From Timema cristinae (Eukaryota; Arthropoda; Insecta; Phasmatodea; Timematidae): a DNA stretch of 64,000 bases. Position numbers and translations under genes: made by a program. The stretch is taken from NCBI GenBank assembly GCA_039000515.1, contig JBCFYV010011164.1, forward strand, positions 37,934,234 to 37,998,233, in the 5' to 3' direction. The notes under the pieces were generated by a model, which saw nothing but the letters and a program-made list of their open reading frames with translations, had not been told where the DNA came from and made no database searches. Positions 63,801-64,000 of this stretch are shown here, one piece after another; the stretch's first letter is position 1; each line of letters starts with the position of its first letter.

Positions 63801-63819
63801 TGTGGATCCTGGAAGACAT
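7341..63819 (+). CDS. TTC3: TTC3-like TPR protein / E3 ubiquitin ligase gene, 5' portion (exons 1-17)
   Basis: Seventeen exons with matching phases give about 632 codons (1896 nt) and no in-frame stop; the gene runs off the right edge. Residues about 20-121 form three TPRs. Residues 145-275 are an acidic then lysine-rich linker. Residues 276-376 form a second TPR block ending [14 protein letters not shown]. Residues 390-555 are the Cys/His region shared by TTC3 and DZIP3: [50 protein letters not shown] and GQPCLTTDC. Residues 556-632 are highly charged. Vertebrate TTC3 is a much longer RING-type E3 ligase reported to ubiquitinate phospho-AKT. The RING is not in the window, so ligase activity is inferred from the family. 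TPRs at the N-terminus favour TTC3 over DZIP3. Introns range from 212 bp to about 8.1 kb and are packed with transposons. The start is ATG 7341, preceded directly by an in-frame TGA; ATG 7374 is an alternative. Confidence 0.85.
7947..8245 (+). mobile_element. SINE-A copy (tRNA-headed), full length
   Basis: The head reads GGTGACCTGGTGGTCTACGG (box A-like) with box B-like GGGGTTCAATCC. The body includes AATGCCAGGCCTCCACCGTG, and the 3' end is ACCCGAACGGGTAGTAAGAC then GCGGTGCTAA and an (A/T)AATAAT tail that decays to about 8330. Other copies are at 26658, 37915, 42006 and 60762. It may still carry a Pol III promoter. Confidence 0.85.
9005..9951. repeat. Minisatellite, 28-30 bp unit, about 32 copies
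   Basis: The unit is AAGCCATCAACATTGGAAAT + TGACACTGCC with variants (ATCTAAAA or ATATATAA in place of ATTGGAAA; CTTCC or CTTAC in place of CTGCC). Variants are clustered: ATTGGAAA units dominate 9410-9550, and ATATATAA alternates with ATCTAAAA after 9600. The open frames in it follow from the near-30-bp period and are not genes. Confidence 0.95.
10100..10413 (+). pseudogene. pogo-type transposase C-terminus (zinc ribbon), broken
   Basis: One frame reads [16 protein letters not shown], a TAA stop, then [20 protein letters not shown] and EEDYVCDYF. The CxxC...CxxC...HxxC...C pattern is the zinc-binding tail found at the end of many insect pogo/Jerky-type transposases. It is preceded by a lysine-rich segment, with one stop in the middle. 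It has no DDE domain and must be non-functional. Confidence 0.65.
10795..12960. other. Intron 1 stretch, mostly unassigned repeats
   Basis: 11170-11310 has a tRNA-like head (TCAGTTGGCACATGCACTAA, then box B-like AGGATTCGACCCC), a probable old SINE. 11826-12190 has repeated GGTTCTGGTTCTT blocks, probably ends of a hAT-type element. The rest shows nothing I can name. Confidence 0.35.
13130..13400 (+). pseudogene. Penelope-like retroelement, GIY-YIG endonuclease C-terminal fragment
   Basis: The + frame gives [20 protein letters not shown], a stop, then [11 protein letters not shown]. This is the conserved end of the GIY-YIG domain of Penelope-like elements (GR.FK.R..EH pattern, then a Y/F-A-x-H-L-x-x-T-x-H helix). 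About 100 bases on, another frame reads [16 protein letters not shown] with a stop, like the usual C-terminus. The reverse transcriptase domain is missing. Premature stops and frame changes show decay. Confidence 0.65.
13725..13925 (+). repeat. Penelope-like 3' tail copy with intron-like body
   Basis: It begins GTAAGTATGTTTGTTTAC, ends TTTCGTTTTACAG, then TCCATGATTATGACATCATA and GTGTCGAAACATG. Its partner at 14520-14690 (- strand) has the same start, the same TTTCATTTTGCAG and ACCGAAACATGTCGG. Palindromic ...GAAACATGTCGG tails of this type are typical of Penelope-like and DIRS-like 3' ends. Confidence 0.5.
14520..14690 (-). repeat. Inverted second copy of the Penelope-like 3' tail
   Basis: Reverse-complement relative of 13725-13925; both keep a GTAAG...CAG intron-like layout of about 130-145 bp. 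Confidence 0.5.
15418..15462 (-). repeat. SINE 3'-tail fragment
   Basis: GTAACCCCAAATGAGCAGTA then AGACATGGCGCTAA matches the common 3' end of SINE-A and SINE-B (read on + strand; no head remains). It lies 150 bp upstream of exon 2. Confidence 0.55.
15612..15742 (+). CDS. TTC3: TTC3-like exon 2: TPR 1-2
   Basis: The acceptor is CTCTAATTTCAG. It encodes [19 protein letters not shown] and [19 protein letters not shown], the end of TPR1 (LDP turn) and TPR2. The donor is CTCAAG|GTATAA. Phase 1 in, phase 0 out, matching exons 1 and 3. Confidence 0.88.
15955..16087 (+). CDS. TTC3: TTC3-like exon 3: TPR 3
   Basis: The acceptor is CATGTTACAG. It encodes [20 protein letters not shown] then [20 protein letters not shown], a third TPR with a C-terminal capping helix. 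The donor is TTAG|GTGAGT. Phase 0 in, phase 1 out. The intron before it is only 212 bp, the shortest in the gene. Confidence 0.88.
16180..16335. repeat. GT/CA microsatellite cluster
   Basis: Interrupted (GT)n and (CA)n tracts just after exon 3. The antisense open frame rich in THTHTQ is produced by this repeat. Confidence 0.9.
16430..16800 (+). mobile_element. Hammerhead-repeat family, + strand copy, degenerate
   Basis: Aligns block by block with the reverse complement of 46930-47308: TATATGCTCCTATCTA, the AGGAAGTTGTGTTATGCATT segment, the ribozyme region (16545-16612), then GCAGCAATGTTAAGTGTGAA, CTGTGTTCTTCAT and ATAAAAGCC. The ribozyme core reads CTGTTGA and TAAAC instead of CTGATGA and GAAAC, so it should not cleave. 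Confidence 0.7.
16800..18460. other. Intron 3, no recognised feature
   Basis: AT-rich DNA without exon signals or repeats that I can match elsewhere in the window. Confidence 0.4.
18466..18760. repeat. Degenerate tandem repeat of about 55-65 bp, five units
   Basis: Units contain TAATAAATAGCGCCCA-like, GGCAATTATCA-like and ATTGATTCAATA-like blocks (for example AAATGGCGCACAAC, AAATGGGGCCCACA, TTGGTGCTCAATCACATGG, TTAGTGCTCGATCACGGGG, AAATAGCGCCCAATGCGAGG). GC-richer than the surrounding intron. Confidence 0.6.
18761..21765. other. Intron 3, mostly unassigned
   Basis: A GGGCCCATATT... start near 20645 and a (GT)n/(AT)n microsatellite at about 21275-21345 are the only notable items. I see no exon with acceptor, donor and matching phase. 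Confidence 0.4.
21766..21800 (+). CDS. TTC3: TTC3-like exon 4 (35 nt, acidic)
   Basis: The acceptor is GTCCTTAACAG and the donor ATTGAG|GTTAGT. It encodes [12 protein letters not shown] (first E split). Phase 1 in and phase 0 out, consistent with exon 3. It is short, but both splice sites and the frame agree. Confidence 0.65.
22030..22483. mobile_element. Tigger/pogo-type MITE
   Basis: The left end has GGTAGTCCAAAAATTCGGAT then AATCC. The right end, read inward from TA, is CAGCAGAACCACCATAATCG. Ends of the form TA|CAG...TAATCC...CTG|TA are typical of Tigger-type elements. The internal blocks match the pieces at 53105-53245 and 55700-56165. Confidence 0.6.
22954..22978 (+). CDS. TTC3: TTC3-like exon 5, tentative microexon
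   Basis: A strong acceptor (TTTATGTTTCAG) is followed by SDVEANKK. The frame meets a TGA at 23018-23020, so the exon must end before it. Only a weak donor (AAGT|GTGTGA) gives the phase 1 that exon 6 needs. Exons 5 and 6 together are 69 nt, so including or skipping the pair keeps the frame from exon 4 to exon 7. A second frame here reads [18 protein letters not shown], which looks protein-like. An indel or a different donor is possible. Confidence 0.35.
24131..24174 (+). CDS. TTC3: TTC3-like exon 6 (44 nt), tentative
   Basis: The acceptor is ATTTTTTCAG and the donor GATAAT|GTGAGT. In the phase 1 frame it encodes [14 protein letters not shown]. It resembles exon 4 (both contain KMDF/EMDF followed by acidic residues), which suggests a small exon duplication. 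Confidence 0.45.
25357..25575 (-). pseudogene. LINE reverse transcriptase core fragment
   Basis: Residues [20 protein letters not shown], then [20 protein letters not shown] and [10 protein letters not shown]. The first motif carries the family's FD pair (motif A). [16 protein letters not shown] is the RGVRQGCPLSPTLFN motif with changes, so the enzyme is inactive or frameshifted here. Confidence 0.85.
26658..26941 (+). mobile_element. SINE-A, full length, inserted into the LINE
   Basis: Flanked by perfect 10-bp target duplications TATACTGCCT (26648-26657 and 26942-26951). The head is GGTGACCTGGTGGTCTAGGG with box B-like GGGTTCAATCC. The end is ACCCGAATGGGTAGTAAGAC plus GCGGTGCTAATAATAATAAA. 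It splits the endonuclease domain of the LINE, so it is younger than that LINE. Confidence 0.93.
27606..27622. repeat. Poly-C tract
   Basis: A run of about 16 C with C-rich flanks (CCCTTCCCC... and ACCGCACCCC), unusual in this AT-rich intron. Confidence 0.9.
27826..28080 (+). mobile_element. SINE-B copy, old
   Basis: A tRNA-like head with box B-like GAGTTTTGAATCCC, body TTTTCCACTCTCCCTTCC and TTCAACTTCC, then TTAGTACATATGCGTCCAAC and TTAGTAAG. Same layout as 61695-61956 but more diverged. Confidence 0.6.
28448..28549 (+). CDS. TTC3: TTC3-like exon 7, acidic linker
   Basis: The acceptor is CTTTTATCAATGAAG. It encodes [15 protein letters not shown], then [16 protein letters not shown]. The phase-0 donor TTG|GTTTCC at 28549 joins in frame to exon 8. 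A better-looking donor (ACAAG|GTTTAC, end 28614) would leave phase 2 and meet a stop in exon 8, unless an exon between them has been missed. Confidence 0.5.
28615..29990. other. Intron 7 stretch with one hAT-like end
   Basis: About 29640-29706 carries GTGGCCCCGAAAAATCG and TTGACCAGGACTGCCCTAG, which looks like the end of a hAT element (inward CTAGGGCAGTCCTGGTCAAC). I found no matching second end. Otherwise nothing. Confidence 0.3.
29995..30690 (-). mobile_element. LINE 3' part, second family
   Basis: The - strand encodes [20 protein letters not shown] then [16 protein letters not shown], the C-terminal end seen in arthropod LINEs. It shares long blocks with 38835-39374 (TAATCATGCTGTTCCCTTA, CTCCACACYTCCCTATCCTTGC). 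The 5' part is missing. Confidence 0.8.
30691..32671. other. Intron 7, unassigned with a GC-richer block
   Basis: 30710-31220 has features of a hAT-type MITE (TAGGGATGGATCC near 30707, CACACCCCTGAAG near 31205). 31920-32520 is GC-richer than its surroundings and has no ORF. A poly-A tract lies at 32562-32578. No exon supported. Confidence 0.35.
32672..32893 (+). CDS. TTC3: TTC3-like exon 8, basic linker
   Basis: The acceptor is AACAATTTCAG and the donor AAGAAG|GTAATG, both phase 0. It encodes [18 protein letters not shown], then [11 protein letters not shown], then [17 protein letters not shown] and DHLWSAKKK. The lysine run could act as a nuclear localisation signal. Confidence 0.75.
33243..33356 (+). 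CDS. TTC3: TTC3-like exon 9, TPR of second block
   Basis: The acceptor is TCTCTATTTCAG and the donor TATGTG|GTAAGC, both phase 0. It encodes [20 protein letters not shown] then [18 protein letters not shown], a canonical TPR. Confidence 0.88.
33607..33975. mobile_element. Palindromic MITE, intact copy
   Basis: The two halves are inverted copies: left GGAGCATGAGTAATTTTACA and GTTTTTATAG, right TATAAAAACTGTAAAAATAC and TTGTGCTCCC. The centre has TTGTCAAGGGTGTCC opposite GGCACCCTTGACAA. Related halves lie at 1915-2166, 6541-6690 and about 47990-48190. It is in intron 9, 250 bp after exon 9. Confidence 0.8.
33985..34040 (-). repeat. Hammerhead-repeat family fragment
   Basis: TTTACACTGCTGCTATTGAAC then AAAAGGTGGTGATG matches the body of the family (TTTACATTGCTGCCATTGG-like), without the ribozyme region. 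Confidence 0.5.
34929..35136. mobile_element. Near-perfect 208-bp palindrome (foldback MITE)
   Basis: The arms are about 95 bp each: left begins ATAGGGCCAGTTTCATAGTC and continues AAATTTAGTATGCCTCAAGT; the right arm is the inverse with only a few differences (CGGCGC versus ACGGCGC, and a short block near the centre). The loop is about 16 bases. The high arm identity points to recent formation or gene conversion between arms. Confidence 0.92.
35137..36000. other. Intron 9, unassigned
   Basis: About 35285-35640 starts with GGCTTCGAAATATTTGAATA and ends with ACTTCACACACCCCTA. Related ends occur near 51890, 56735 and 60575, so it is probably an unnamed MITE family. Confidence 0.35.
36001..36188 (+). 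CDS. TTC3: TTC3-like exon 10, TPR-like helices
   Basis: The acceptor is TATTGTTCTAG and the donor TTGAACAG|GTACTT. It encodes [20 protein letters not shown], then [17 protein letters not shown] and [14 protein letters not shown]. Phase 0 in, phase 2 out. The [14 protein letters not shown] segment is the part most like TTC3 of other animals. Confidence 0.88.
36405..36580 (-). mobile_element. SINE-B copy, minus strand
   Basis: On the - strand: CCATGGTCGCATGGTCTAAC, box B-like GAGGTTCGAATCC, then GTGTACCTGAGGTGGTTTT and TTTTCCACTCCCCCTCCACA. The 3' tail is lost. Confidence 0.65.
36732..37876. mobile_element. hAT-like element with internal inverted duplication
   Basis: The ends are related: left AGGTTTGTACCGATGCAGTT, right (inward) GAGGTGCACCGATTCAGTAA. 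Inside, 36981-37250 and 37462-37736 are about 270-bp inverted copies (for example CCAATGCACAAAGGTGACAT on one arm opposite ATGTCACCTTTGTGCATTGG on the other). Each arm is followed by the direct repeat AGCCATTGGGCCACCTCATT (37263 and 37743). No coding capacity. Confidence 0.65.
37915..38091 (-). mobile_element. SINE-A, 5'-truncated
   Basis: The ATT repeat tail is followed, on the - strand read outward, by TTAGCACCACGTCTTACTAC, then GTTCGGGTTATACGC and CGAACCACGGTGCCGGCCTG. It stops at ATTCCCCACAT, so the tRNA head is missing. Confidence 0.85.
38835..39374 (-). mobile_element. LINE 3' part (same family as 29995), segment 1
   Basis: The - strand encodes [20 protein letters not shown], matching [16 protein letters not shown] of the other copy. 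It is interrupted at 39375 by a Tigger-type MITE and resumes at 39866. Confidence 0.78.
39375..39865. mobile_element. Tigger-type non-autonomous element in LINE
   Basis: TA target duplications flank the inverted ends: left TA|CAGTTATTTCTCAATTATCC, right (inward) TA|CAGGTAACTCCGACTATCAG. GCGGATAATCC and AGCAGATAATCTGC lie subterminally. Its antisense frame ([20 protein letters not shown]) resembles the C-terminal tail of Tigger transposases, suggesting it was derived from one by deletion. Confidence 0.75.
39866..40270 (-). mobile_element. LINE segment 2, RT remnant
   Basis: On the - strand the end gives [15 protein letters not shown], then a frame with [20 protein letters not shown] residues, an RT core end with the catalytic region decayed. 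It continues the order of 29995-30690 (GATGAATTCACCC block shared). Confidence 0.6.
40271..42441. mobile_element. 2.2-kb nested palindromic (foldback) element
   Basis: The ends are TAGGGAACTGCGAGCTTGGG and, inward from the right, TAGAGGTCTGCGAGCTTGGG, each continuing TTTTTTCATTC. The arms of about 600 bp are inverted copies throughout. Each arm also contains its own palindrome (about 40710-41036 and 41630-41890), so a roughly 150-bp module occurs four times in alternating orientation. A SINE lies only in the right arm. No intact protein; the antisense open frame 40783-41004 lies inside a palindrome. Confidence 0.82.
42006..42134 (-). mobile_element. SINE-A, 5'-truncated, inserted in the palindrome arm
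   Basis: Target duplications AATGTCCTTAAA (41994-42005 and 42135-42146) are perfect over 12 bp. The sequence is the tail half: TTAGCACCGCGTCTTACTAC... GGAGGCCTGGCATT. The left arm of the host palindrome lacks it, so it arrived after the inversion. Confidence 0.92.
42713..42839 (+). CDS. TTC3: TTC3-like exon 11, WPGT motif exon
   Basis: The acceptor is TTGCTTGGTTCCAG and the donor CTTGAG|GTAAAG. With the AG carried from exon 10 it encodes [19 protein letters not shown], then [19 protein letters not shown] and HEDLE. The WPGT..MIKET motif is diagnostic of the TTC3/DZIP3 family. Phases (2 in, 0 out) bridge exons 10 and 12 exactly. A longer antisense ORF (42558-42851) covers the same DNA and is a shadow. 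Confidence 0.88.
42890..43090 (-). mobile_element. Hammerhead-repeat family, truncated copy
   Basis: It shares ATAAGGAAAACCTCTTATCG + CTTTATGAGGTAATT and ATATGGCTTTTACAATA, then CAGTTCACACTTTACATTGC, with 46945-47120. It ends before the ribozyme region. It starts only about 50 bp after exon 11. Confidence 0.75.
43849..43970 (+). CDS. TTC3: TTC3-like exon 12, start of Cys/His region
   Basis: The acceptor is CCTAATTTCAG and the donor TCTACAG|GTACGC. It encodes [20 protein letters not shown] then [20 protein letters not shown]. The [11 protein letters not shown] segment supplies the first Cys/His residues. Phase 0 in, phase 2 out. Confidence 0.88.
44046..44256 (+). mobile_element. SINE-C (third tRNA-like head)
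   Basis: Head GTTGACCTCGGTCGTCTTGG then GGTAAAGTGCTTGCC, box B-like GGGTTCAAATCC. The body is TTTCCTTTTGAGGGAAAGTA and it ends in an AAATAAATAAAT tail. It lacks the GTAGTAAGACGC tail of SINE-A/B. Confidence 0.7.
45201..45308 (+). pseudogene. Harbinger Myb/SANT-like protein, N-terminal stub
   Basis: ATG then [16 protein letters not shown], a SANT/MADF-like first helix (W..EED..L), after which the frame runs into the reversed transposase piece and stops. Only about 16 residues look genuine. It is known that Harbinger elements carry a second DNA-binding gene of this type; the link here is inferred from position and sequence. Confidence 0.5.
45206..45532 (-). pseudogene. Harbinger transposase, N-terminal fragment
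   Basis: Encodes [20 protein letters not shown], then [37 protein letters not shown] and [10 protein letters not shown]. This is the region before the DDE domain in PIF/Harbinger nucleases (a FR.NFR/YFRM...FD.LL...I pattern, then KPIS.EE). The catalytic core is absent; the frame ends in about nine serine-rich residues that are not of the family. Confidence 0.75.
45787..46085 (-). repeat. Fragment related to hammerhead-repeat subfamily
   Basis: GGTTCGAGATCCCGTCCACC + CCTAG at 46056-46080 matches GGTTCAGGATCCCGTTCACC + CTTAG at 46730-46750, and the GTATAAATTCTCGACATTTT block matches GATACATTCCCAACTTTT. The 103-residue + frame over it is not conserved as protein. Confidence 0.45.
46132..46255 (+). 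CDS. TTC3: TTC3-like exon 13, Cys/His core
   Basis: The acceptor is TGTTTGTTTCAG and the donor GACAAG|GTAATT. It encodes [20 protein letters not shown] then [20 protein letters not shown]. The C-x3-C-x4-H-x3-CW spacing looks like half of a treble-clef zinc site. It is the best-conserved block of the family visible here. Confidence 0.92.
46485..46912 (-). mobile_element. Hammerhead-repeat family, unit 2 of a tandem pair
   Basis: On the - strand: TGTTCCTATCTATGTGACCT, CATTTTTTCCCTTTTG, AGGAAGTTACGTTGAGCATT, a ribozyme-like region, then a long body ending GTAAAAGCCATATTGCG. It follows unit 1 directly in the same orientation, spacing about 425 bp between ribozyme sites. Confidence 0.75.
46735..46795 (-). 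ncRNA. Hammerhead ribozyme, degenerate
   Basis: The core reads CTGATAA (46775-46769) instead of CTGATGA, with GAAAC intact (46755-46751) and upstream stem strand CTCCTCC. The change of the conserved G and an altered stem III make activity unlikely. Confidence 0.55.
46930..47308 (-). mobile_element. Hammerhead-repeat family, unit 1 (best copy)
   Basis: On the - strand: ATGTTCCTATCTATGTGTAA, ATTTTCCATTTTTTCCCCC, AGGAGGTTGCGTTGCATG, the ribozyme, then GCAACCATTAACTC, AACATTGTAG... blocks, GTAAAAGCCATATTGTG and the CCTCATAAAGCGAAAAGAGG hairpin near 46980. Other copies: 16430 (+), 42890, 46485 and 62085 (-). No coding capacity and no tRNA head; size and ribozyme fit retrozyme-like elements. Confidence 0.75.
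47150..47220 (-). ncRNA. Type I hammerhead self-cleaving ribozyme, intact core
   Basis: Read 5' to 3' on the - strand: stem I strand TCCTCC (47207-47202), core CTGATGA (47201-47195), stem II GTTC-CGATA-GAAT (a G-U pair then three Watson-Crick pairs), GAAA, mini stem III CC-TA-GG, then TC and the predicted cut between 47170 and 47169, then GGGGGA, which pairs with TCCTCC (one G-U). Further out, TCAC pairs with GTGA beyond an internal loop. All invariant core positions are present. The very short stem III is as in known metazoan hammerheads that act as dimers. Confidence 0.78.
47309..48366. other. Intron 13 stretch with MITE half
   Basis: About 47990-48190 matches one half of the palindromic MITE (GATGTCACCATGTGAAGAAA, ATAAAAACTGTAAAAACACT). 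The rest has no identifiable feature. Confidence 0.5.
48372..50213. repeat. 38-bp satellite array, about 48 units
   Basis: The unit is TTGATATGAACATTGAACAT + TGGTGTGAATTGGTGCGT with point variants (ATGAGC, GCAAATT, GGGTTTG, GCATTTG). The - strand is almost free of stops in all three frames, producing three overlapping ORFs of up to 613 codons. A higher-order period of 10 units is visible: 49541-49760 repeats at 49919-50140 (offset about 378 bp). In intron 13. Confidence 0.97.
50217..52149. other. Intron 13, unassigned
   Basis: AT-rich. Ends such as CCTCACACACACCTATTA near 51890 resemble the unnamed MITE family at 35285-35640. No exon supported. Confidence 0.4.
52150..52500 (-). mobile_element. 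LINE C-terminal fragment, third family
   Basis: The - strand reads [20 protein letters not shown] then [20 protein letters not shown] and a stop, the C-terminal end common in insect LINEs. Upstream only short frames remain (cysteine and [12 protein letters not shown] shadows on the + strand are not coding). It lies 220 bp before exon 14. Confidence 0.82.
52725..52888 (+). CDS. TTC3: TTC3-like exon 14
   Basis: The acceptor is AAATGTGCAG and the donor ATCAA|GTGAGA. It encodes [20 protein letters not shown] then [20 protein letters not shown]. The PCLTTDC motif follows the CW motif of exon 13 as in TTC3. Phase 0 in, phase 2 out. Confidence 0.9.
53105..53245. mobile_element. Tigger-type MITE, left end
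   Basis: TA|CAGTTAAATCCTGATAGTCT with GGATAATCCAAACAAATTTT and GAAACATGGATGAAGTCAAA, matching 22050-22190. The matching right part lies at 55700-56165, beyond a hAT element and a SINE. Confidence 0.6.
53497..54592. mobile_element. hAT-type element with target duplication
   Basis: Ends TAGAGATGGGTCGAATCCGA and, inward from the right, TAGAGATGGGCCACTTGAAT. Flanking octamers GTTTTCAG (53489-53496) and GTTTTAAG (54593-54600) differ at one base. The subterminal regions carry repeated GAATC/GATTCGA motifs. No transposase remains. Confidence 0.8.
54945..55190 (+). mobile_element. SINE-D (tRNA-like head)
   Basis: CTAAGTCGATAGCATGTCTG (box A-like), box B-like TGGTTCAATTCC, then GAATTTATCATTGGTGAAAT. 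Its 3' part does not match the other SINEs here. Confidence 0.5.
55700..56165. mobile_element. Tigger-type MITE, right part
   Basis: Shares TTTTCTGTAATTAAAAATAA, CAACTGTAATTTAAATTTGT and GCTAATCCG with 22240-22440. The outer end is decayed. Confidence 0.5.
56899..56941 (+). CDS. TTC3: TTC3-like exon 15 (43 nt, charged)
   Basis: The acceptor is CCGTTTTGTTTCAG and the donor GAGAAG|GTGAGA. It encodes [14 protein letters not shown], with the first K completed across the junction. Phase 2 in and phase 0 out, consistent with its neighbours. Confidence 0.78.
57007..57290. mobile_element. Unclassified DNA element end with internal short tandem
   Basis: Starts CTAGTACACACTAGGAAACA, then GGAAACATTGTTGGCCAACA. 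At 59750-59845 the inverse occurs (inward GGAAATATTGTTGGCCAAAT), so the two may be the ends of one element with the Tigger copy between. 57128-57215 holds four to five copies of a 19-20 bp unit GGCGAGGAAAACATGTTTCC. Confidence 0.5.
57300..57452. mobile_element. Small MITE of about 153 bp
   Basis: Inverted ends: GGGCCGTATCCAAGAACTTG and, inward from the right, GGGGTGGTATGCAAGAACGT, each continuing to TAGTGTGG. GAG occurs on both flanks and could be a 3-bp target duplication. Confidence 0.6.
58144..59589 (+). pseudogene. Tigger/pogo transposase (CENP-B-like), decayed
   Basis: The N-terminus [20 protein letters not shown] then KKITKSTL is a psq-type helix-turn-helix. [18 protein letters not shown] is the CENP-B-type domain. 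After a stop and frame changes, WLERF and [12 protein letters not shown] give the first catalytic Asp. The DDE region is open at 58624-59022: [64 protein letters not shown], then [10 protein letters not shown] and a stop. The second catalytic Asp (usually FVDNCPAHP) is Asn here. The tail [12 protein letters not shown] with a stop is the usual Tigger C-terminus. At least three stops and the Asp-to-Asn change rule out activity. It lies in intron 15 in sense orientation. Confidence 0.88.
59750..59845. repeat. Inverted partner of the element end at 57007
   Basis: CCGTTTGCCAACAATCTGTT, AACAGTTGGGCAACATTTGG and CCAACAATATTTCC are the inverse of the 57020-57100 sequence with mismatches. Confidence 0.45.
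60067..60250 (+). mobile_element. SINE-B copy, old and tailless
   Basis: GGTGGTCTCATAGTCTGAAT head, CAGGGATATCGAGGTTTTAA (box B region), then GTTTTTCCTAAATGGCTCAC and CCCTCTCCAAGCAAATATG, aligned with 61695-61860. Confidence 0.5.
60755..60835. repeat. GTT/ATT microsatellite
   Basis: (GTT)n followed by (ATT)n; the ATT part is the reverse-complement tail of the SINE-A that follows. Confidence 0.9.
60762..61108 (-). mobile_element. SINE-A, full length, minus strand
   Basis: Target duplications AACTATATTGTTG (60749-60761) and AACTACATTGTTG (61109-61121) differ at one base. The head at the right end reads GGTGACCTGGCGGTCTAGGG on the - strand; the tail at the left reads TTAGCACCGCGTCTTACTAC on the + strand. 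An extra short block (AGTTGTGATTAATACAC) is inserted in the body. Confidence 0.92.
61122..61694. other. Intron 15, unassigned
   Basis: No exon signal or repeat match. Confidence 0.4.
61695..61956 (+). mobile_element. SINE-B, best copy
   Basis: Head CCTCGGTGGCGTAGTTGACT + AACGCTCTAG, box B GAGGTTCGAATCTC, body GGTTTTCCACTCTTCC. The 3' end is GTATAACCCGAACGGATAGT + AAGACGCAGTGCTAA and (TAT)n. Imperfect 14-bp target duplications TTTACAATGTTTCA (61681-61694) and TTTACGTTGTTTCA (61957-61970). The tail is the same as that of SINE-A although the head differs. Confidence 0.9.
62085..62385 (-). mobile_element. Hammerhead-repeat family copy
   Basis: Shares AGGAACACAATTCACACTTT + ACACTGCTGC, ATGACATTTACAGCAT, and CCTTGACCTAGGTTTTATTC + TATC with 46930-47200. 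The left end differs. It sits about 175 bp upstream of exon 16. Confidence 0.72.
62331..62385 (-). ncRNA. Hammerhead ribozyme, broken by a 9-bp duplication
   Basis: On the - strand: ATGATGAGTTCTGATAGAAT, then a second GATAGAAT, then AAAACCTAGGTC. The first core base is changed, GAAAC became AAAAC, and the repeated GATAGAAT separates stem II from the second core half. Confidence 0.6.
62562..62674 (+). CDS. TTC3: TTC3-like exon 16 (charged)
   Basis: The acceptor is GTAACTGTTACAG and the donor GATTGA|GTATGT. It encodes [20 protein letters not shown] then [17 protein letters not shown], low-complexity and charged. Phase 0 in, phase 2 out. Confidence 0.75.
62960..63176. mobile_element. Small element with the same ends as the 2.2-kb palindrome
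   Basis: Left TAGGGGTCTGCGAGCTTGGA then TTTTTCCATTTGAGTC; right (inward) AGAGCTCTGCGAGTACTCGG. The left end is nearly that of 40271-42441. Probably the same hAT-like family in short form. Confidence 0.6.
63177..63420 (+). mobile_element. SINE-B copy, old
   Basis: TGGCCACACAGTCGAAGGCC head, box B-like CAGGGTTTTAATCCC, body GTTTTCCCCTCTCCCTTCAC, then TTAATTAGTACATATGTGTA and AGTAAGATGC. It starts at the end of the preceding element. Confidence 0.65.
63744..63819 (+). CDS. TTC3: TTC3-like exon 17, last in window
   Basis: The acceptor is TCTATTTTACAG and the donor GACAT|GTAAGT. It encodes [14 protein letters not shown] then [11 protein letters not shown]. Phase 2 in, phase 0 out. The gene continues beyond 64000, since no stop or RING exon is seen. 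Confidence 0.78.
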
Positions 63820-64000
63820 GTAAGTAGTGGTTTTTATTTAGCTAAACATTTAAATATATTAATTAATATAAGAGGTGTCACAGTTATGATTCTCGAGTAT
63901 ATTATTTAAGATTGATTTTATGATTCTCTTTTCCAACTATGATTTCCTAAGATTTACATTTTTAATCTTCTCTCATGCATCCAACCTCACATTAAAAATA
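63820..64000. other. Start of intron 17
   Basis: Begins with a good donor (GTAAGTAG) and contains no acceptor leading to a further exon before the edge. Confidence 0.6.

Overview
The window is animal nuclear DNA: AT-rich, with spliceosomal introns, no operons, and most of its length made of transposable elements. The retroelement and transposon protein remnants (RTE/Jockey-type LINE ends with a [23 protein letters not shown] C-terminus, a CGGBP1-like hAT transposase, pogo/Tigger, PIF-Harbinger, Penelope-like GIY-YIG) and tRNA-headed SINEs are of kinds common in arthropods. My best guess is an insect with a large genome. That is an inference from repeat style, not a demonstrated identification.

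One host gene is supported. It is a TTC3-like gene on the + strand, starting at 7341 and still open at 63819, split into at least 17 exons over more than 56 kb. Its phase-compatible exons give about 632 residues: three N-terminal TPRs, an acidic/lysine-rich linker, a second TPR block, the TTC3/DZIP3-family Cys/His region (WPGT motif, DPDFAGF motif, CxxxCxxEYHxxCW motif, PCLTTDC motif) and a charged coiled-coil-like stretch. The C-terminal RING expected of the family lies beyond the window. Exon 11 (42713-42839) is easy to miss because the longest ORF there is an antisense shadow.

Layout: 1-1909 nothing recognised. 1910-6690 is a palindromic MITE split by a 4.4-kb hAT element whose decayed transposase is on the - strand. 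Intron 1 (7474-15611) holds a SINE, a pogo-type element carrying a 30-bp minisatellite, and a Penelope-like element remnant inside a large inverted structure. 16-33 kb holds a hammerhead-bearing repeat, Tigger-type MITEs, an RTE-type LINE interrupted by a SINE with perfect target-site duplications, and a second LINE. 33.6-42.4 kb holds foldback and palindromic elements, including a 2.2-kb nested palindrome. 43.8-47.3 kb has three gene exons, an internally deleted Harbinger element keeping stubs of both its genes, and two tandem units of a hammerhead-ribozyme repeat. 48.37-50.21 kb is a 38-bp satellite array. 52-64 kb has four exons among hAT, Tigger and SINE insertions.

The observation I rate highest is the hammerhead ribozyme fold at 47150-47220 (- strand) in a dispersed, locally tandem repeat of about 400 bp. 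It resembles metazoan retrozymes, and the same window carries a Penelope-like GIY-YIG remnant, the class of element associated with such ribozymes. All coordinates of repeats are approximate to a few bases unless target-site duplications are given.
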